A stretch of DNA of 64,000 nt, taken from an uncultured Pelagimonas sp. (lineage in GTDB: Bacteria; Pseudomonadota; Alphaproteobacteria; Rhodobacterales; Rhodobacteraceae). The stretch spans positions 1,240,001 through 1,304,000 of the forward strand of contig CANMPP010000001.1 of assembly GCA_947499735.1 (NCBI GenBank). The letters run 5' to 3'. The notes beneath the pieces were generated by a model. It searched no databases and was not told the DNA's origin. It saw nothing but the letters and a program-made list of their open reading frames with translations. Positions 8,731 to 17,070 of this stretch are shown piece after piece (position 1 is the stretch's first letter; each line of letters begins with the position of its first letter). The translations under genes and the position numbers were made by a program.

Positions 8731-9488
8731 TATGCCTCCTCCGCCGCAATCAGGTCTGCATAGCCGTTGTTTTCAACTTCCAATGCCAGCTCTGGACCAC
8801 CGGTTTTGATGATCTGACCTTTGTAGAGAATGTGAACCACGTCAGGTTTGATATGGTCCAACAGACGCTGATAGTGCGTGATCACAAGGAAAGAACGACC
8901 TTCGTCGCGCAGCGCGTTGACGCCATCGGCAACCAGTTTCATCGCATCAACGTCCAGACCAGAATCTGTTTCGTCCAAGATGCACATCTTTGGTTCCAGC
9001 ATCGCCATTTGCAGGATCTCGTTGCGCTTTTTCTCACCACCGGAGAAGCCAACATTCACTGGGCGCTTCAACATGTCTGCGTCAATTTTCAGAGACTTCG
9101 CCTTCGCGCGAACCTCTTTCAAGAAATCCGCCGCTGATAGCTCTTCTTCACCACGCGCTTTACGTTGTGAATTCACCGCTGTGCGCAGGAAGGTCATGTT
9201 GCCCACGCCTGGGATTTCAACCGGATATTGGAATGCCAAAAACAGGCCGGCCGCAGCACGCTCTTCCGGTTCCATCTCTAGAATATCTTCGCCCAGCAAT
9301 TCTGCGCTACCATCGGTAACTTCATACCCATCGCGGCCAGACAGAACATAAGACAGGGTGGATTTACCGGACCCGTTTGGTCCCATGATCGCATGAACTT
9401 TACCAGCTTCAACCGTCAAGTTCAGACCATTCAGGATTTTCTTATCTTCTTCTTCAAGTTCGACGTGCAGGTTTTTGATTTCCAGCAT
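8730..9488 (-). CDS. sufC: Fe-S assembly ATPase SufC
   Basis: An ABC-type ATPase of 252 residues that drives conformational change in SufBCD during cluster assembly. It is soluble and not part of a transporter. The motifs are Walker A GPNGSGKS (about residues 36-43), the Q-loop in FLAFQYPVEIPG, the ABC signature FSGGEKKRNE, Walker B CILDETDSGLD and the switch histidine in VITHYQRLL. The FSGGEKKR signature is the SufC form. GGAAAAG precedes ATG 9488. The next gene upstream is the YbjQ protein. Confidence 0.96.
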   Translation of the reverse strand: MLEIKNLHVELEEEDKKILNGLNLTVEAGKVHAIMGPNGSGKSTLSYVLSGRDGYEVTDGSAELLGEDILEMEPEERAAAGLFLAFQYPVEIPGVGNMTFLRTAVNSQRKARGEEELSAADFLKEVRAKAKSLKIDADMLKRPVNVGFSGGEKKRNEILQMAMLEPKMCILDETDSGLDVDAMKLVADGVNALRDEGRSFLVITHYQRLLDHIKPDVVHILYKGQIIKTGGPELALEVENNGYADLIAAEEA

Positions 9489-9535
9489 TTTCTTTTCCTT
9501 TCGCGCCGCATGCGCTTCATCTTGTCTAGACGGTT

Positions 9536-9847
9536 TTAACCCAACACCACAGCGGTGCCTGAGGCAGAAACCATCAGCATATTGTTGATCACTTCATAGT
9601 CCAGATCGACGCCGACAACGGCATTCGCGCCTTTGTCCTGTGCCCGATCTTCTAATTCTTTCAGCGCAGTTTCCCGCGCTTCGGCCAACGATTGTTCATA
9701 GGCGCCAGAACGTCCACCGATGATATCGGTGATGCCCGCGAACAGGTCACGAAACACATTCGCACCTAGGATCGCCTCTCCGACAACAATGCCTTTGTAC
9801 TCGGCAATCTGATAGCCTTCGACAGAGGGTGTCGTTGTAACAATCAT
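9536..9847 (-). CDS. YbjQ/UPF0145-family protein
   Basis: A protein of 103 residues matching the YbjQ (UPF0145) family: small, probably oligomeric cytoplasmic proteins of unknown function. The family core is visible as [35 protein letters not shown] and [17 protein letters not shown] 9847 was chosen because GGGAGG lies just upstream; a longer frame to 9886 would overlap the preceding small gene. Its place between sufB and sufC is not part of the classical suf operon of E. coli, and whether it has an Fe-S role is unknown. Confidence 0.85.
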   Translation of the reverse strand: MIVTTTPSVEGYQIAEYKGIVVGEAILGANVFRDLFAGITDIIGGRSGAYEQSLAEARETALKELEDRAQDKGANAVVGVDLDYEVINNMLMVSASGTAVVLG

Positions 9848-9882
9848 TGCGTTTCCTCCCTGCTTTTGAGATCCCCAAGGCA

Positions 9883-10074
9883 TCACATCACCATTTTGAC
9901 AAGCGCGGACACGAACCAGGATGACATGCTAACCAGCACTGCCGTTTTCCACACAGAGCCCTGAAACAGGCCCTGAGTGTGGCCTTCGCGGGCGCGCAAT
10001 CCAAAACCGACAAAGCACCCAATAAAAAGGCCGATCCCAATCGGGGCTGTTTGGTTCACTGCAACCATAAACAT
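9883..10074 (-). CDS. Small two-helix membrane protein in the suf operon
   Basis: A 63-residue protein with hydrophobic segments at about residues 10-26 and 44-62, joined by a short basic loop ([11 protein letters not shown]). The ATG follows GGGGTAAG and comes only three bases after the sufB stop, which supports it as a real coupled gene. I do not recognise the family. The function is unknown. Confidence 0.6.
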   Translation of the reverse strand: MFMVAVNQTAPIGIGLFIGCFVGFGLRAREGHTQGLFQGSVWKTAVLVSMSSWFVSALVKMVM

Positions 10075-10077
10075 GGC

Positions 10078-11619
10078 TTACCCCACAGAACCTTCTAGCG
10101 AGATCGCAACCAGTTGCTGTGCTTCCATCGCGAATTCCATCGGCAAGGCCTGAAGGACCTCTTTACAGAACCCGTTCACGACCAAGGCAACCGCCTCTTC
10201 TTCATCCATGCCGCGCTGGCGGCAGTAGAACAGCTGGTCATCATCCACTTTGGATGTGGTCGCTTCATGTTCCACGCGGGATGAATTGTTTTTCACCTCG
10301 ATATAAGGAACCGTATGCGCCCCACAGGTGTCGCCGATCAGCAGACTGTCACATTGCGTGTAGTTCCGGCTGTCTTTTGCTTTGGGGTGCATAGTCACCA
10401 GACCACGATAGGTGTTTTGTGCTTTACCAGCAGAGATACCTTTGGACACGATCCGAGATTTCGTATCTTTGCCCAGATGGATCATCTTGGTGCCCGTATC
10501 GGCCTGCTGCATATTGTTCGCAATGGCGATTGAATAGAATTCGCCTTGGCTTTCCGCGCCACGCAGAATGCAGGACGGGTATTTCCACGTCACAGCAGAT
10601 CCGGTTTCGACCTGTGTCCACATGATCTTGGATCGATCACCCCGGCAATCCGCCCGCTTGGTCACAAAGTTGTAGATGCCGCCTTTGCCCTCTTCATCAC
10701 CTGGGAACCAGTTCTGAACGGTGGAATATTTCACCTCAGCATCTTCTTCGATGATGATTTCCACAACGGCGGCATGTAGCTGGGTCGTATCACGCTGAGG
10801 CGCTGTACAGCCCTCAAGGTAGGACACGTAAGAGCCCTTATCAGCAATGATCAGCGTCCGTTCGAACTGACCCGTATTTTCCGCGTTGATACGGAAATAG
10901 GTGGACAATTCCATCGGGCATTTCACGCCCGGTGGCACGTAAACAAACGACCCGTCAGAGAATACAGCGCTGTTCAGCGTCGCATAAAAGTTATCAGATA
11001 CCGGAACAACAGAGCCCAGGTATTTCTTGACCAATTCAGGATGTTCGCGGATCGCTTCTGAGATAGAGCAGAAAATCACGCCAGCCTTTTTCAGCTCATC
11101 CTGAAATGTCGTACCAACAGACACCGAGTCAAACACCGCATCCACCGCAACTTTGCGGCCTTCTGCAGGCATATTTTCCGCACCTTCAACACCGGCAAGG
11201 ATCATCTGTTCCTTCAAAGGAATGCCCAGCTTTTCATAGGTCGCCAGCAGCTTTGGATCGACCTCATCCAGCGATTTGGGCTTTTCTGCCATGCTTTTGG
11301 GGCGGGCATAGTAATATTGGTCCTGAAAATCCACTTCAGGATAGCGCACCATGGCCCAATCAGGTTCTTCCATATTGCCCCAACGGGCAAATGCCGACAG
11401 GCGCCATTCGGTCATCCATTCGGGTTCTTCATTCTTTTCAGAGATCAATCGAACAATATCTTCGGACAGCCCTTTGGGGGCATATTCCATTTCAATTTCG
11501 GTTTCCCAGCCATGTTTATAGGTGCTGACGGCCTGAACCGCGTCTACAGTTTCCTGCTCAACACCATCTTTGACTTTGACCTCTGTTTCAGCGACCTTGA
11601 TGTCGTCTAACTTTGTCAT
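10078..11619 (-). CDS. sufB: Fe-S cluster scaffold protein SufB
   Basis: A protein of 513 residues, the main scaffold subunit of SufBC2D on which the nascent cluster forms. Family features include [16 protein letters not shown] near the N terminus, the [20 protein letters not shown] segment, YLEGCTAP, and the C-terminal core [21 protein letters not shown] with GFCKEVLQ. Several cysteines lie in the core (for example in GVKCP, EGCTAP and FYCRQRG). GAGGAG precedes the ATG. It is the third gene of the operon, after iscR and an IscS-like desulfurase. Confidence 0.97.
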   Translation of the reverse strand: MTKLDDIKVAETEVKVKDGVEQETVDAVQAVSTYKHGWETEIEMEYAPKGLSEDIVRLISEKNEEPEWMTEWRLSAFARWGNMEEPDWAMVRYPEVDFQDQYYYARPKSMAEKPKSLDEVDPKLLATYEKLGIPLKEQMILAGVEGAENMPAEGRKVAVDAVFDSVSVGTTFQDELKKAGVIFCSISEAIREHPELVKKYLGSVVPVSDNFYATLNSAVFSDGSFVYVPPGVKCPMELSTYFRINAENTGQFERTLIIADKGSYVSYLEGCTAPQRDTTQLHAAVVEIIIEEDAEVKYSTVQNWFPGDEEGKGGIYNFVTKRADCRGDRSKIMWTQVETGSAVTWKYPSCILRGAESQGEFYSIAIANNMQQADTGTKMIHLGKDTKSRIVSKGISAGKAQNTYRGLVTMHPKAKDSRNYTQCDSLLIGDTCGAHTVPYIEVKNNSSRVEHEATTSKVDDDQLFYCRQRGMDEEEAVALVVNGFCKEVLQALPMEFAMEAQQLVAISLEGSVG

Positions 11620-11662
11620 GGCTTACTCCTCTTCTGACCCAACGGATCGGGCCGCATATCGT

Positions 11663-12709
11663 CTATTGGCCGTGGCGGGCCAAATATCTGTCTCGTTTTA
11701 TCAGCCAAGCTTCGGCAAAGCCCAGCACATCTTCTTCTGTTGTCTCAGGTCCCAATGAGACCCGGATCGCACAGGATGCCAGATCCTCATCAAATCCCAT
11801 CGCGGTCAAAACCTTTGAGGCCCGCACCTTGCCCGAAGAACAAGCCGATCCCGCGGATACAGAATATCCGGAGAGATCCATTTGCATGACCTGAGTTTCA
11901 CCCTTCCAGCCGGGTGTGATGAAATTCGACGTATTTGGCAGTCTTTGCGCGTCTTTCCCGACAAAAATAGTCGTTGGCGCGCCAGATGCAAGTTTTTTCT
12001 CTAGAATAATTCTAAGTTCTTTAACCCGCTCCCAAACACCCTGATCTAGATCCCGCGACGCCGCTTGGGCAGCCGCACCGAATCCCGCGATCCCGATGAC
12101 ATTTTCGGTTCCCGAACGACGCCCCATTTCCTGACCGCCGCCTTTGATTTGGGCCGCAATATCTGTGCCGCGCTTGATCACAAGAGCACCGATGCCTTTT
12201 GGACCACCCAACTTATGGGCGGAAATCAACGCCATTTCCGCGCCGCACCAATTGAACGCAAACGGGATTTTACCAAAGGCCTGCGTGGCATCCGCGACAG
12301 CAATGCCAGATGGCAATTGTTGCAAAATACCAGTTTCGGAATTGGCCACCTGAACTGATGCGTTCCCGGGATCGGCAATTTCAACCTGACCATCCTGACT
12401 AACAGCCAAAGGCGACGCTCCCCAAGACGCAACCGCCTCGTGTTCCAAGTCAGAACAGGCCAAATCACGCCCAGCCATGGCCAAAGCCGCGGCTTCGGTC
12501 GCACCGGACGTGAATATGACATCTGCCCCCAATGCGCCAAACGCTTCGGCAACCTGTCCGCGTGCTTTTTCGACCAAGGACTTCGCAGAACGCCCGTCAG
12601 CATGAACCGACGAAGGATTGCCGCACAGATCCATCGCCGCAATCATGGCGGCGCGCGCCTCGTCGCGCAATGGCGCGGTCGCATTGTAATCCAGATAGAC
12701 CCGCTTCAC
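11663..12709 (-). CDS. IscS/NifS-like cysteine desulfurase
   Basis: A PLP-dependent group I cysteine desulfurase of 348 residues. Motifs are YLDYNATAPL at the start, FTSGATEAAALA, VANSETGILQ, the PLP lysine in ISAHKLGGPKG, and the mobile-loop cysteine in SAGSACSSGKVRAS. GTG 12709 is preferred because GAGAGGGG lies just upstream. With sufS, the operon therefore encodes two cysteine desulfurases of different groups at its two ends. It is shorter than E. coli IscS (about 404 residues) and lacks the long C-terminal tail. It may supply sulfur to SufBCD or to tRNA thiolation; the sequence does not decide this. Confidence 0.88.
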   Translation of the reverse strand: MKRVYLDYNATAPLRDEARAAMIAAMDLCGNPSSVHADGRSAKSLVEKARGQVAEAFGALGADVIFTSGATEAAALAMAGRDLACSDLEHEAVASWGASPLAVSQDGQVEIADPGNASVQVANSETGILQQLPSGIAVADATQAFGKIPFAFNWCGAEMALISAHKLGGPKGIGALVIKRGTDIAAQIKGGGQEMGRRSGTENVIGIAGFGAAAQAASRDLDQGVWERVKELRIILEKKLASGAPTTIFVGKDAQRLPNTSNFITPGWKGETQVMQMDLSGYSVSAGSACSSGKVRASKVLTAMGFDEDLASCAIRVSLGPETTEEDVLGFAEAWLIKRDRYLARHGQ

Positions 12710-12767
12710 CGCAGCCCCTCTCACATATCAGCAAAATTTCAAGACGCGCTTTACGGGGTATGCAAAA

Positions 12768-12797
12768 TGAACAAAAGCCTTTTGCTTTTGAGGTTCA
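12768..12797 (-). promoter_or_regulatory. Hairpin between iscR and the IscS-like gene
   Basis: TGAAC-AAAAGC and GCTTTT-GTTCA form a two-part stem. On the minus strand it is followed by TTTTG. It sits in the 102-base gap after iscR and could act as a partial terminator that lowers read-through into the suf genes. Confidence 0.45.
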
Positions 12798-12811
12798 CGT
12801 CATGCGTGGCG

Positions 12812-13270
12812 TCATTCATCAACCATATCGAACAGGTTGGGCACCGCCGGACAAGGCGCCAATTCATTGGCGATCACATCTGACAACCGGGTCTGATGAA
12901 GGAAAACGTAGACATGCGCGCTCATCCCTTCCCAGAGACGATTGCACATGCTTTGCGCCCGACTACCCGAAGCCGCACCCGAGGCACCTGCCCCTTTATG
13001 CATCGCGCTAACCGTTTCATCGACCGCACCCAGAATATCGACAACACGAATTTCTGAGACATGCTTGGCCAGTTTATAGCCCCCACCCGGACCGCGGGTT
13101 GATTCAACCAACCCCGCCCGACGCAATTTCACAAACAGCTGTTCGAGATAAGGAAGAGAGATGTCCTGACGCTTGGCGATATCTCCCAAATTGACCAAAC
13201 CTTTGTCGCTTTGCAGCGCAATATCGGCCAGCGCCACCATGGCATATCTGCCTTTTGTACTCAATTTCAT
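12812..13270 (-). CDS. iscR: Rrf2-family Fe-S regulator IscR
   Basis: A 152-residue Rrf2-family winged-helix repressor. In this family an Fe-S cluster reports cellular cluster status and controls assembly genes. The DNA-binding half is highly typical: MKLSTKGRYAMVALADIA, SLPYLEQLFVKLRRAGLVES and RGPGGGYKLA. The cluster region does not follow the E. coli pattern of three closely spaced cysteines. Only C109 (SMCNRLW) lies there, and a second cysteine, C140 (APCP), lies near the end. An unusual cluster ligation has been reported for Rhodobacter sphaeroides IscR, so this may be a lineage trait. It is the first gene of the suf operon and probably represses it. Confidence 0.92.
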   Translation of the reverse strand: MKLSTKGRYAMVALADIALQSDKGLVNLGDIAKRQDISLPYLEQLFVKLRRAGLVESTRGPGGGYKLAKHVSEIRVVDILGAVDETVSAMHKGAGASGAASGSRAQSMCNRLWEGMSAHVYVFLHQTRLSDVIANELAPCPAVPNLFDMVDE

Positions 13271-13312
13271 TGAGCGTCCCCCTAAACCTCACCTAATACC
13301 CGACCCAGCGGA

Positions 13313-13341
13313 TTGACCTTTTGACCCGAATTGCCTATTTG
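13313..13341 (+). promoter_or_regulatory. Possible promoter of the hydrolase gene
   Basis: TTGACC (13313-13318) and TATTTG (13336-13341) are 17 bases apart, upstream of the plus-strand hydrolase. A second TTGACC overlaps at 13321. The site lies in the 199-base gap shared with iscR, so IscR could affect both directions. Confidence 0.3.
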
Positions 13342-13469
13342 CGTTTCGATGTGCACAGGTTGAAAAGTCGTAAATGGCCCAGCACTTAGAAGGGTTCTAA
13401 TTTGGTTTATCCAAACCGTCAAGAATTCTGACGCCATTTAAGACGCGAATAAGGAGCAGATAAAGCCAC

Positions 13470-14123
13470 ATGCCCGAGGTCATTTTTCCAGGACCAGAAG
13501 GTCGCCTTGAAGGCCGCTATCACCCGCAAAAAGATCGTGACGCTCCTATTGCCATTGTTTTGCATCCGCATCCGCAATTTGGCGGAACGATGAACAATAA
13601 GGTCGTCTATAACCTGCATTATGCCTTCTACAACATGGGCTTTACCGTGTTGCGGTTCAATTTCCGCGGTGTTGGCAGATCGCAGGGCGAATATGATCAG
13701 GGTGTCGGCGAACTGTCTGATGCTGCGTCCGCGCTTGATTACCTGCAATCCATGAACACCAATGCGAAACACTGCTGGGTTGCCGGTTTCTCCTTTGGTG
13801 CATGGATTGGTATGCAGCTTTTGATGCGTCGTCCTGAAATCACAGGGTTTATCTCTGTGTCTCCGCCAGCGAATATGTATGACTTTTCGTTCTTGGCCCC
13901 CTGCCCGTCTTCTGGCCTAATCATCAATGGCTCTGGCGACCGTGTGGCACCACCAGCTGACACCGTGTCTTTGGTGAACAAGTTGCACGAACAAAAGGGT
14001 ATCACCATCACTCATGAAGAAGTGTCTGGTGCAGGTCACTTCTTTGAAGACGAACACATGGACACACTGGTCGATTCGACCACATCCTATGTGAAGCGTC
14101 GTCTGACCGAAAACACGCGCTAA
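13470..14123 (+). CDS. Alpha/beta hydrolase (COG2945-like)
   Basis: A cytoplasmic alpha/beta-hydrolase of 217 residues. The oxyanion region is VLHPHPQFGGTMNNKV. The nucleophile elbow is GFSFGA (serine about residue 109), the acid is in INGSGDRVAPP and the histidine in GAGHFFEDEH. The whole catalytic triad is therefore present. The LHPHP...GGTM pattern is characteristic of the COG2945 group, whose natural substrates are not known. A 21-base gap leads to the next gene, and the three genes through 15658 probably form one transcript. Confidence 0.85.
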   Translation: MPEVIFPGPEGRLEGRYHPQKDRDAPIAIVLHPHPQFGGTMNNKVVYNLHYAFYNMGFTVLRFNFRGVGRSQGEYDQGVGELSDAASALDYLQSMNTNAKHCWVAGFSFGAWIGMQLLMRRPEITGFISVSPPANMYDFSFLAPCPSSGLIINGSGDRVAPPADTVSLVNKLHEQKGITITHEEVSGAGHFFEDEHMDTLVDSTTSYVKRRLTENTR

Positions 14124-14144
14124 AGCGCGCATGAGGAACCTGGC

Positions 14145-14426
14145 ATGTCCGTTGTCGATGATCTGGCCGATAAATTGGCTGTTGATGTGATCAAGGCAAT
14201 GGACGCGCTGGGGGACGACACGCTATCTGATCAGGTTGCCGCCGTTTTGGGGGCATCCTCGCCCTCATCCGAGGAAGTGTTCCGCGCGGCAGTGCGCATT
14301 CGTTTGGCCGAACGTCGCGCGCGAAATTTCCTGACAGAACATGTAAAAACCGCGTTAGAAGCCAAACGCGCGGGCCGCGAAACGCCCAAGGCCCAAGCCC
14401 CGGGCATCGACAACAAAAACATCTAA
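14145..14426 (+). CDS. Small conserved hypothetical protein
   Basis: A 93-residue acidic-then-basic helical protein without signal peptide or membrane segment. It starts 21 bases after the hydrolase gene, with GAGGAACC upstream of the ATG. The central part (residues 45-75) is a charged helix with many arginines (RIRLAERRAR). I do not recognise a named family. The position suggests co-transcription with the hydrolase. Confidence 0.65.
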   Translation: MSVVDDLADKLAVDVIKAMDALGDDTLSDQVAAVLGASSPSSEEVFRAAVRIRLAERRARNFLTEHVKTALEAKRAGRETPKAQAPGIDNKNI

Positions 14427-14479
14427 AGCACCATAGACGGCCTCTTGTGTCTTTAGATGCATACTGTCATGCCTCGCCC

Positions 14480-15658
14480 ATGATCTTTCAAGACCGCCTT
14501 GACCAACAGCTGACATTCCTCACCGAAGCGGATCGTTTGAAATCCGTAGAGCGTTCGAATGTTTTGCTGGACTTGTCCCGCCATGAAAACAGCGCCGAGC
14601 ACAGTTGGCACGCCGCCCTTTTCGCACTGATCTTTGCCGATAGCGCCCCAAAGGACTGCGACCTAGATCGTGCCATTGCTATGCTATTGGTGCACGACCT
14701 TGTCGAAATTGATGCAGGGGATCACCCTGTGCACATTCCATTTGACGCAGAAAATGTCGCGCAAAAGGAATCCGAGGCCGCCGACCGCATCTTTGGCCTT
14801 TTGCCAACAGATCAAGGGACTGCGATACGCGCGCTTTGGCAGGAATTCGAAAACCGTGAAACACCCAGTGCCATTTATGCCAAACGGATCGATCACATCC
14901 AACCGATCTTACAAGTTTTTCTGGCACCGATTTGGCGCGAAGGTCATCCAGATATCGCCACGCATACGTTGCGCGAAGGACGCGCGCGGTATTTGAACAC
15001 GGATTGGCCAGAGATCGCACAGTATTGCGAAACCCTGATTTCAGGTGAAACGCCACCTAAAGGCGACATGCATAAAAGACTGACCTTTCTGTCTGAAATA
15101 GATCAACTAAAACATGTAGAACGCGCCACAACCCTTTGTGATGGTTCACGTTTTGAAAATAGCGCAGAACATAGTTGGCATGTCGCGCTATGGGCCATGA
15201 TCCTTGCAGAACACCTGCCTGACGGAGCAGATATAAATACAGCAATCCGCATGTTGCTGCTGCATGATCTGGTGGAAATTGATGCGGGCGATGCCCCTGT
15301 TTTTGGCGATCACGACACAGCCGCAATAGAGGCCGCCGAAGCCTTGGCAGCCGAGCGCCTTTTTGGTCTTCTTCCCCAAACACAGGCGCAGGATCTGCGC
15401 GAGATCTGGAACCGGTTTGAGGAAAACAACTCTCCCGAGGCCATATTCGCAAAATCCCTAGACCGGGCCATTCCGCCCGTACAGAATTTGGCATCGGGCG
15501 GTGGATCTTGGGTAGATTACAAAGTCACCTATGACATGTTTTGCACCAAAGTCGGCGCAAAAATTCAGCGCGGGGCACCTGCCGTCTGGACATGGTTGGC
15601 GCCAAGGGCAAAGAAACTATTGGACGAACTGGTCGCCAATAATCACCAGCGCAGCTAA
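14480..15658 (+). CDS. Tandem HD-domain phosphohydrolase (two YfbR/HDDC2-like domains)
   Basis: A protein of 392 residues made of two consecutive HD_3-type domains, about residues 5-190 and 200-385. Each copy has the same landmarks: FLTEADRLKSVER / FLSEIDQLKHVER, then ENSAEHSWH, then HDLVEIDAGD, then a late aspartate (AKRIDHIQP / AKSLDRAIPP). The metal-binding histidines and aspartates therefore look intact in both halves. Single-domain relatives (YfbR, HDDC2) are 5'-deoxynucleotidases. The two halves differ at about half of their positions by eye, so the duplication is old. ATG 14480 was chosen as the natural domain start; a GTG at 14447 is possible, and neither has a strong ribosome binding site. 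Confidence 0.85.
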   Translation: MIFQDRLDQQLTFLTEADRLKSVERSNVLLDLSRHENSAEHSWHAALFALIFADSAPKDCDLDRAIAMLLVHDLVEIDAGDHPVHIPFDAENVAQKESEAADRIFGLLPTDQGTAIRALWQEFENRETPSAIYAKRIDHIQPILQVFLAPIWREGHPDIATHTLREGRARYLNTDWPEIAQYCETLISGETPPKGDMHKRLTFLSEIDQLKHVERATTLCDGSRFENSAEHSWHVALWAMILAEHLPDGADINTAIRMLLLHDLVEIDAGDAPVFGDHDTAAIEAAEALAAERLFGLLPQTQAQDLREIWNRFEENNSPEAIFAKSLDRAIPPVQNLASGGGSWVDYKVTYDMFCTKVGAKIQRGAPAVWTWLAPRAKKLLDELVANNHQRS

Positions 15659-15916
15659 ATTCTGCAGGCACGCCCACGTTTGATAGCGCCCCATATTTAC
15701 GGCAACCGACCGGCTATATCTTGGAACAACTGATCCTAGATAACAGCATCCTTGCAGCCTGCCGGTCAGGTCCTGTTGGTCATCACGCTATTCCTACCGC
15801 CAACATTTGCTCAAAAACGAACAATATCACAAAGATATCCTGCCTGAAGCGCAACTTTTGACAAAAATCGGCCCATCTTAATTGTAAATTTTTTATGACA
15901 GTTCATTATACCTTTT

Positions 15917-16390
15917 ATGAAAACCATAAAACTGGCACTTGCATTTTCTATGTTCGCGTCATCTGCTGCCGCTTTAGAGCTGACGGCACCGGTGAACACA
16001 TGCTCTGTCATCCATGAATTGAGCGCGGATTTAAAACGTTTGGGCGGTATCGATGCGAACATGCCCTGTTTTGACATCCGCTTTTCACTGCCACCTGAAA
16101 CGAAGGCGATACAATATCAGGTTGGGGCGTATTTCCCAGAAAATGACACGATTGCCTTGGCCCGCGACGTTGATTTATCGACCGTATTTGGGAAATCGGT
16201 ACTACTCCATGAAATGGTCCATATGGCCCAGCATCAGAGAGACGACATTCCAAACTGCGTTGGCCGATTAGAAAGCGAAGCCTATTTCATTCAAGGCATC
16301 TATTTATCCGAACACGGTTTGAAAAAAGACGCGATGATGACGCATCTTTTGGGCGGGTTGATGGGACAATGCGCCGATAGCGGGTATTGA
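15917..16390 (+). CDS. Small secreted zincin-like protein (HExxH)
   Basis: A 157-residue protein with a clear signal peptide (cleavage near SAAA-L, residue about 19). The mature part carries HEMVHMAQ, an HExxH zinc-metalloprotease motif, at about residues 98-105, and a conserved glutamate 20 or so residues later (LESEAYF), as in gluzincin-like folds. Four cysteines (NTC, MPC, NC, QC) could form disulfides in the periplasm. It resembles small uncharacterised roseobacter proteins (I believe DUF6647), but substrate and activity are unknown. Its TGA abuts the TGA of the convergent DUF924 gene, with no base between. Confidence 0.7.
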   Translation: MKTIKLALAFSMFASSAAALELTAPVNTCSVIHELSADLKRLGGIDANMPCFDIRFSLPPETKAIQYQVGAYFPENDTIALARDVDLSTVFGKSVLLHEMVHMAQHQRDDIPNCVGRLESEAYFIQGIYLSEHGLKKDAMMTHLLGGLMGQCADSGY

Positions 16391-16984
16391 TCAGGCTGAC
16401 GGCCCATCAAGATCGCGCAAAATGCCCCCGTAACCATCCCCATTCAGAAAAGATTGCTCTGCCAAAGTCGAAGCCCGCCCCAAAGCGTCATTGCGATAAG
16501 GAAAGCGTCCAAACAGGCGGATGATTTCCCGATGCGTGCGGGCATGCAATTTATTACTGGCGTCTTTCAAGCGTTCAGACATAAGGCGCACGCAGCGGTC
16601 TTGGTCAGATAAAATCTCGGAATGCATCAACGGCATATAGAAAAACTGACGCGCAGGTTCATCAATCTGCAAATCCCATTCGCGCCCAATTGCCAGTTTT
16701 GCGGCGGCCAGGGCCAGTCTGTCCGAGGCAAATGACTCTGCCAAACCGCGGAACATATTGCGCGGGAACTGATCCAAGAGGATCAGATACGCCAAGGTAT
16801 CTCGGGGGGTGCTGAACCATTGCGTAAAGCGCGATCTGGTTGCGGCCTGCCACGTGGGGGCAAAACGGTTCCGGATTGTGGCATCCAATTCATCAGTGCT
16901 GTTATACCAATCTGCCGGCGACATCTCATCAAACCAAAATGACAAAACCTCTTGAGGTGTCGCAAGACCATTCTCTGTCAGCAT
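16391..16984 (-). CDS. DUF924-family protein
   Basis: A protein of 197 residues, an all-helical TPR-like member of the DUF924 family. Family landmarks are EVLSFWFDEMSPADWY, RFAPTWQAA, LDQFPRNMFRG, FFYMPLMHSE, and GRFPYRNDALGR near the end. No enzymatic activity is established for the family. ATG 16984 was preferred over the GTG three codons upstream because GGAAAG lies eight bases before it. It faces the zincin gene tail to tail. Confidence 0.9.
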   Translation of the reverse strand: MLTENGLATPQEVLSFWFDEMSPADWYNSTDELDATIRNRFAPTWQAATRSRFTQWFSTPRDTLAYLILLDQFPRNMFRGLAESFASDRLALAAAKLAIGREWDLQIDEPARQFFYMPLMHSEILSDQDRCVRLMSERLKDASNKLHARTHREIIRLFGRFPYRNDALGRASTLAEQSFLNGDGYGGILRDLDGPSA

Positions 16985-17070
16985 AAATTCCACTTTCCAA
17001 AACGAAACCTAGATCTCCGTATATCGGGATCTTAGCGCCGTATTCAAGATTTGCACAGCACGCGGAACAG

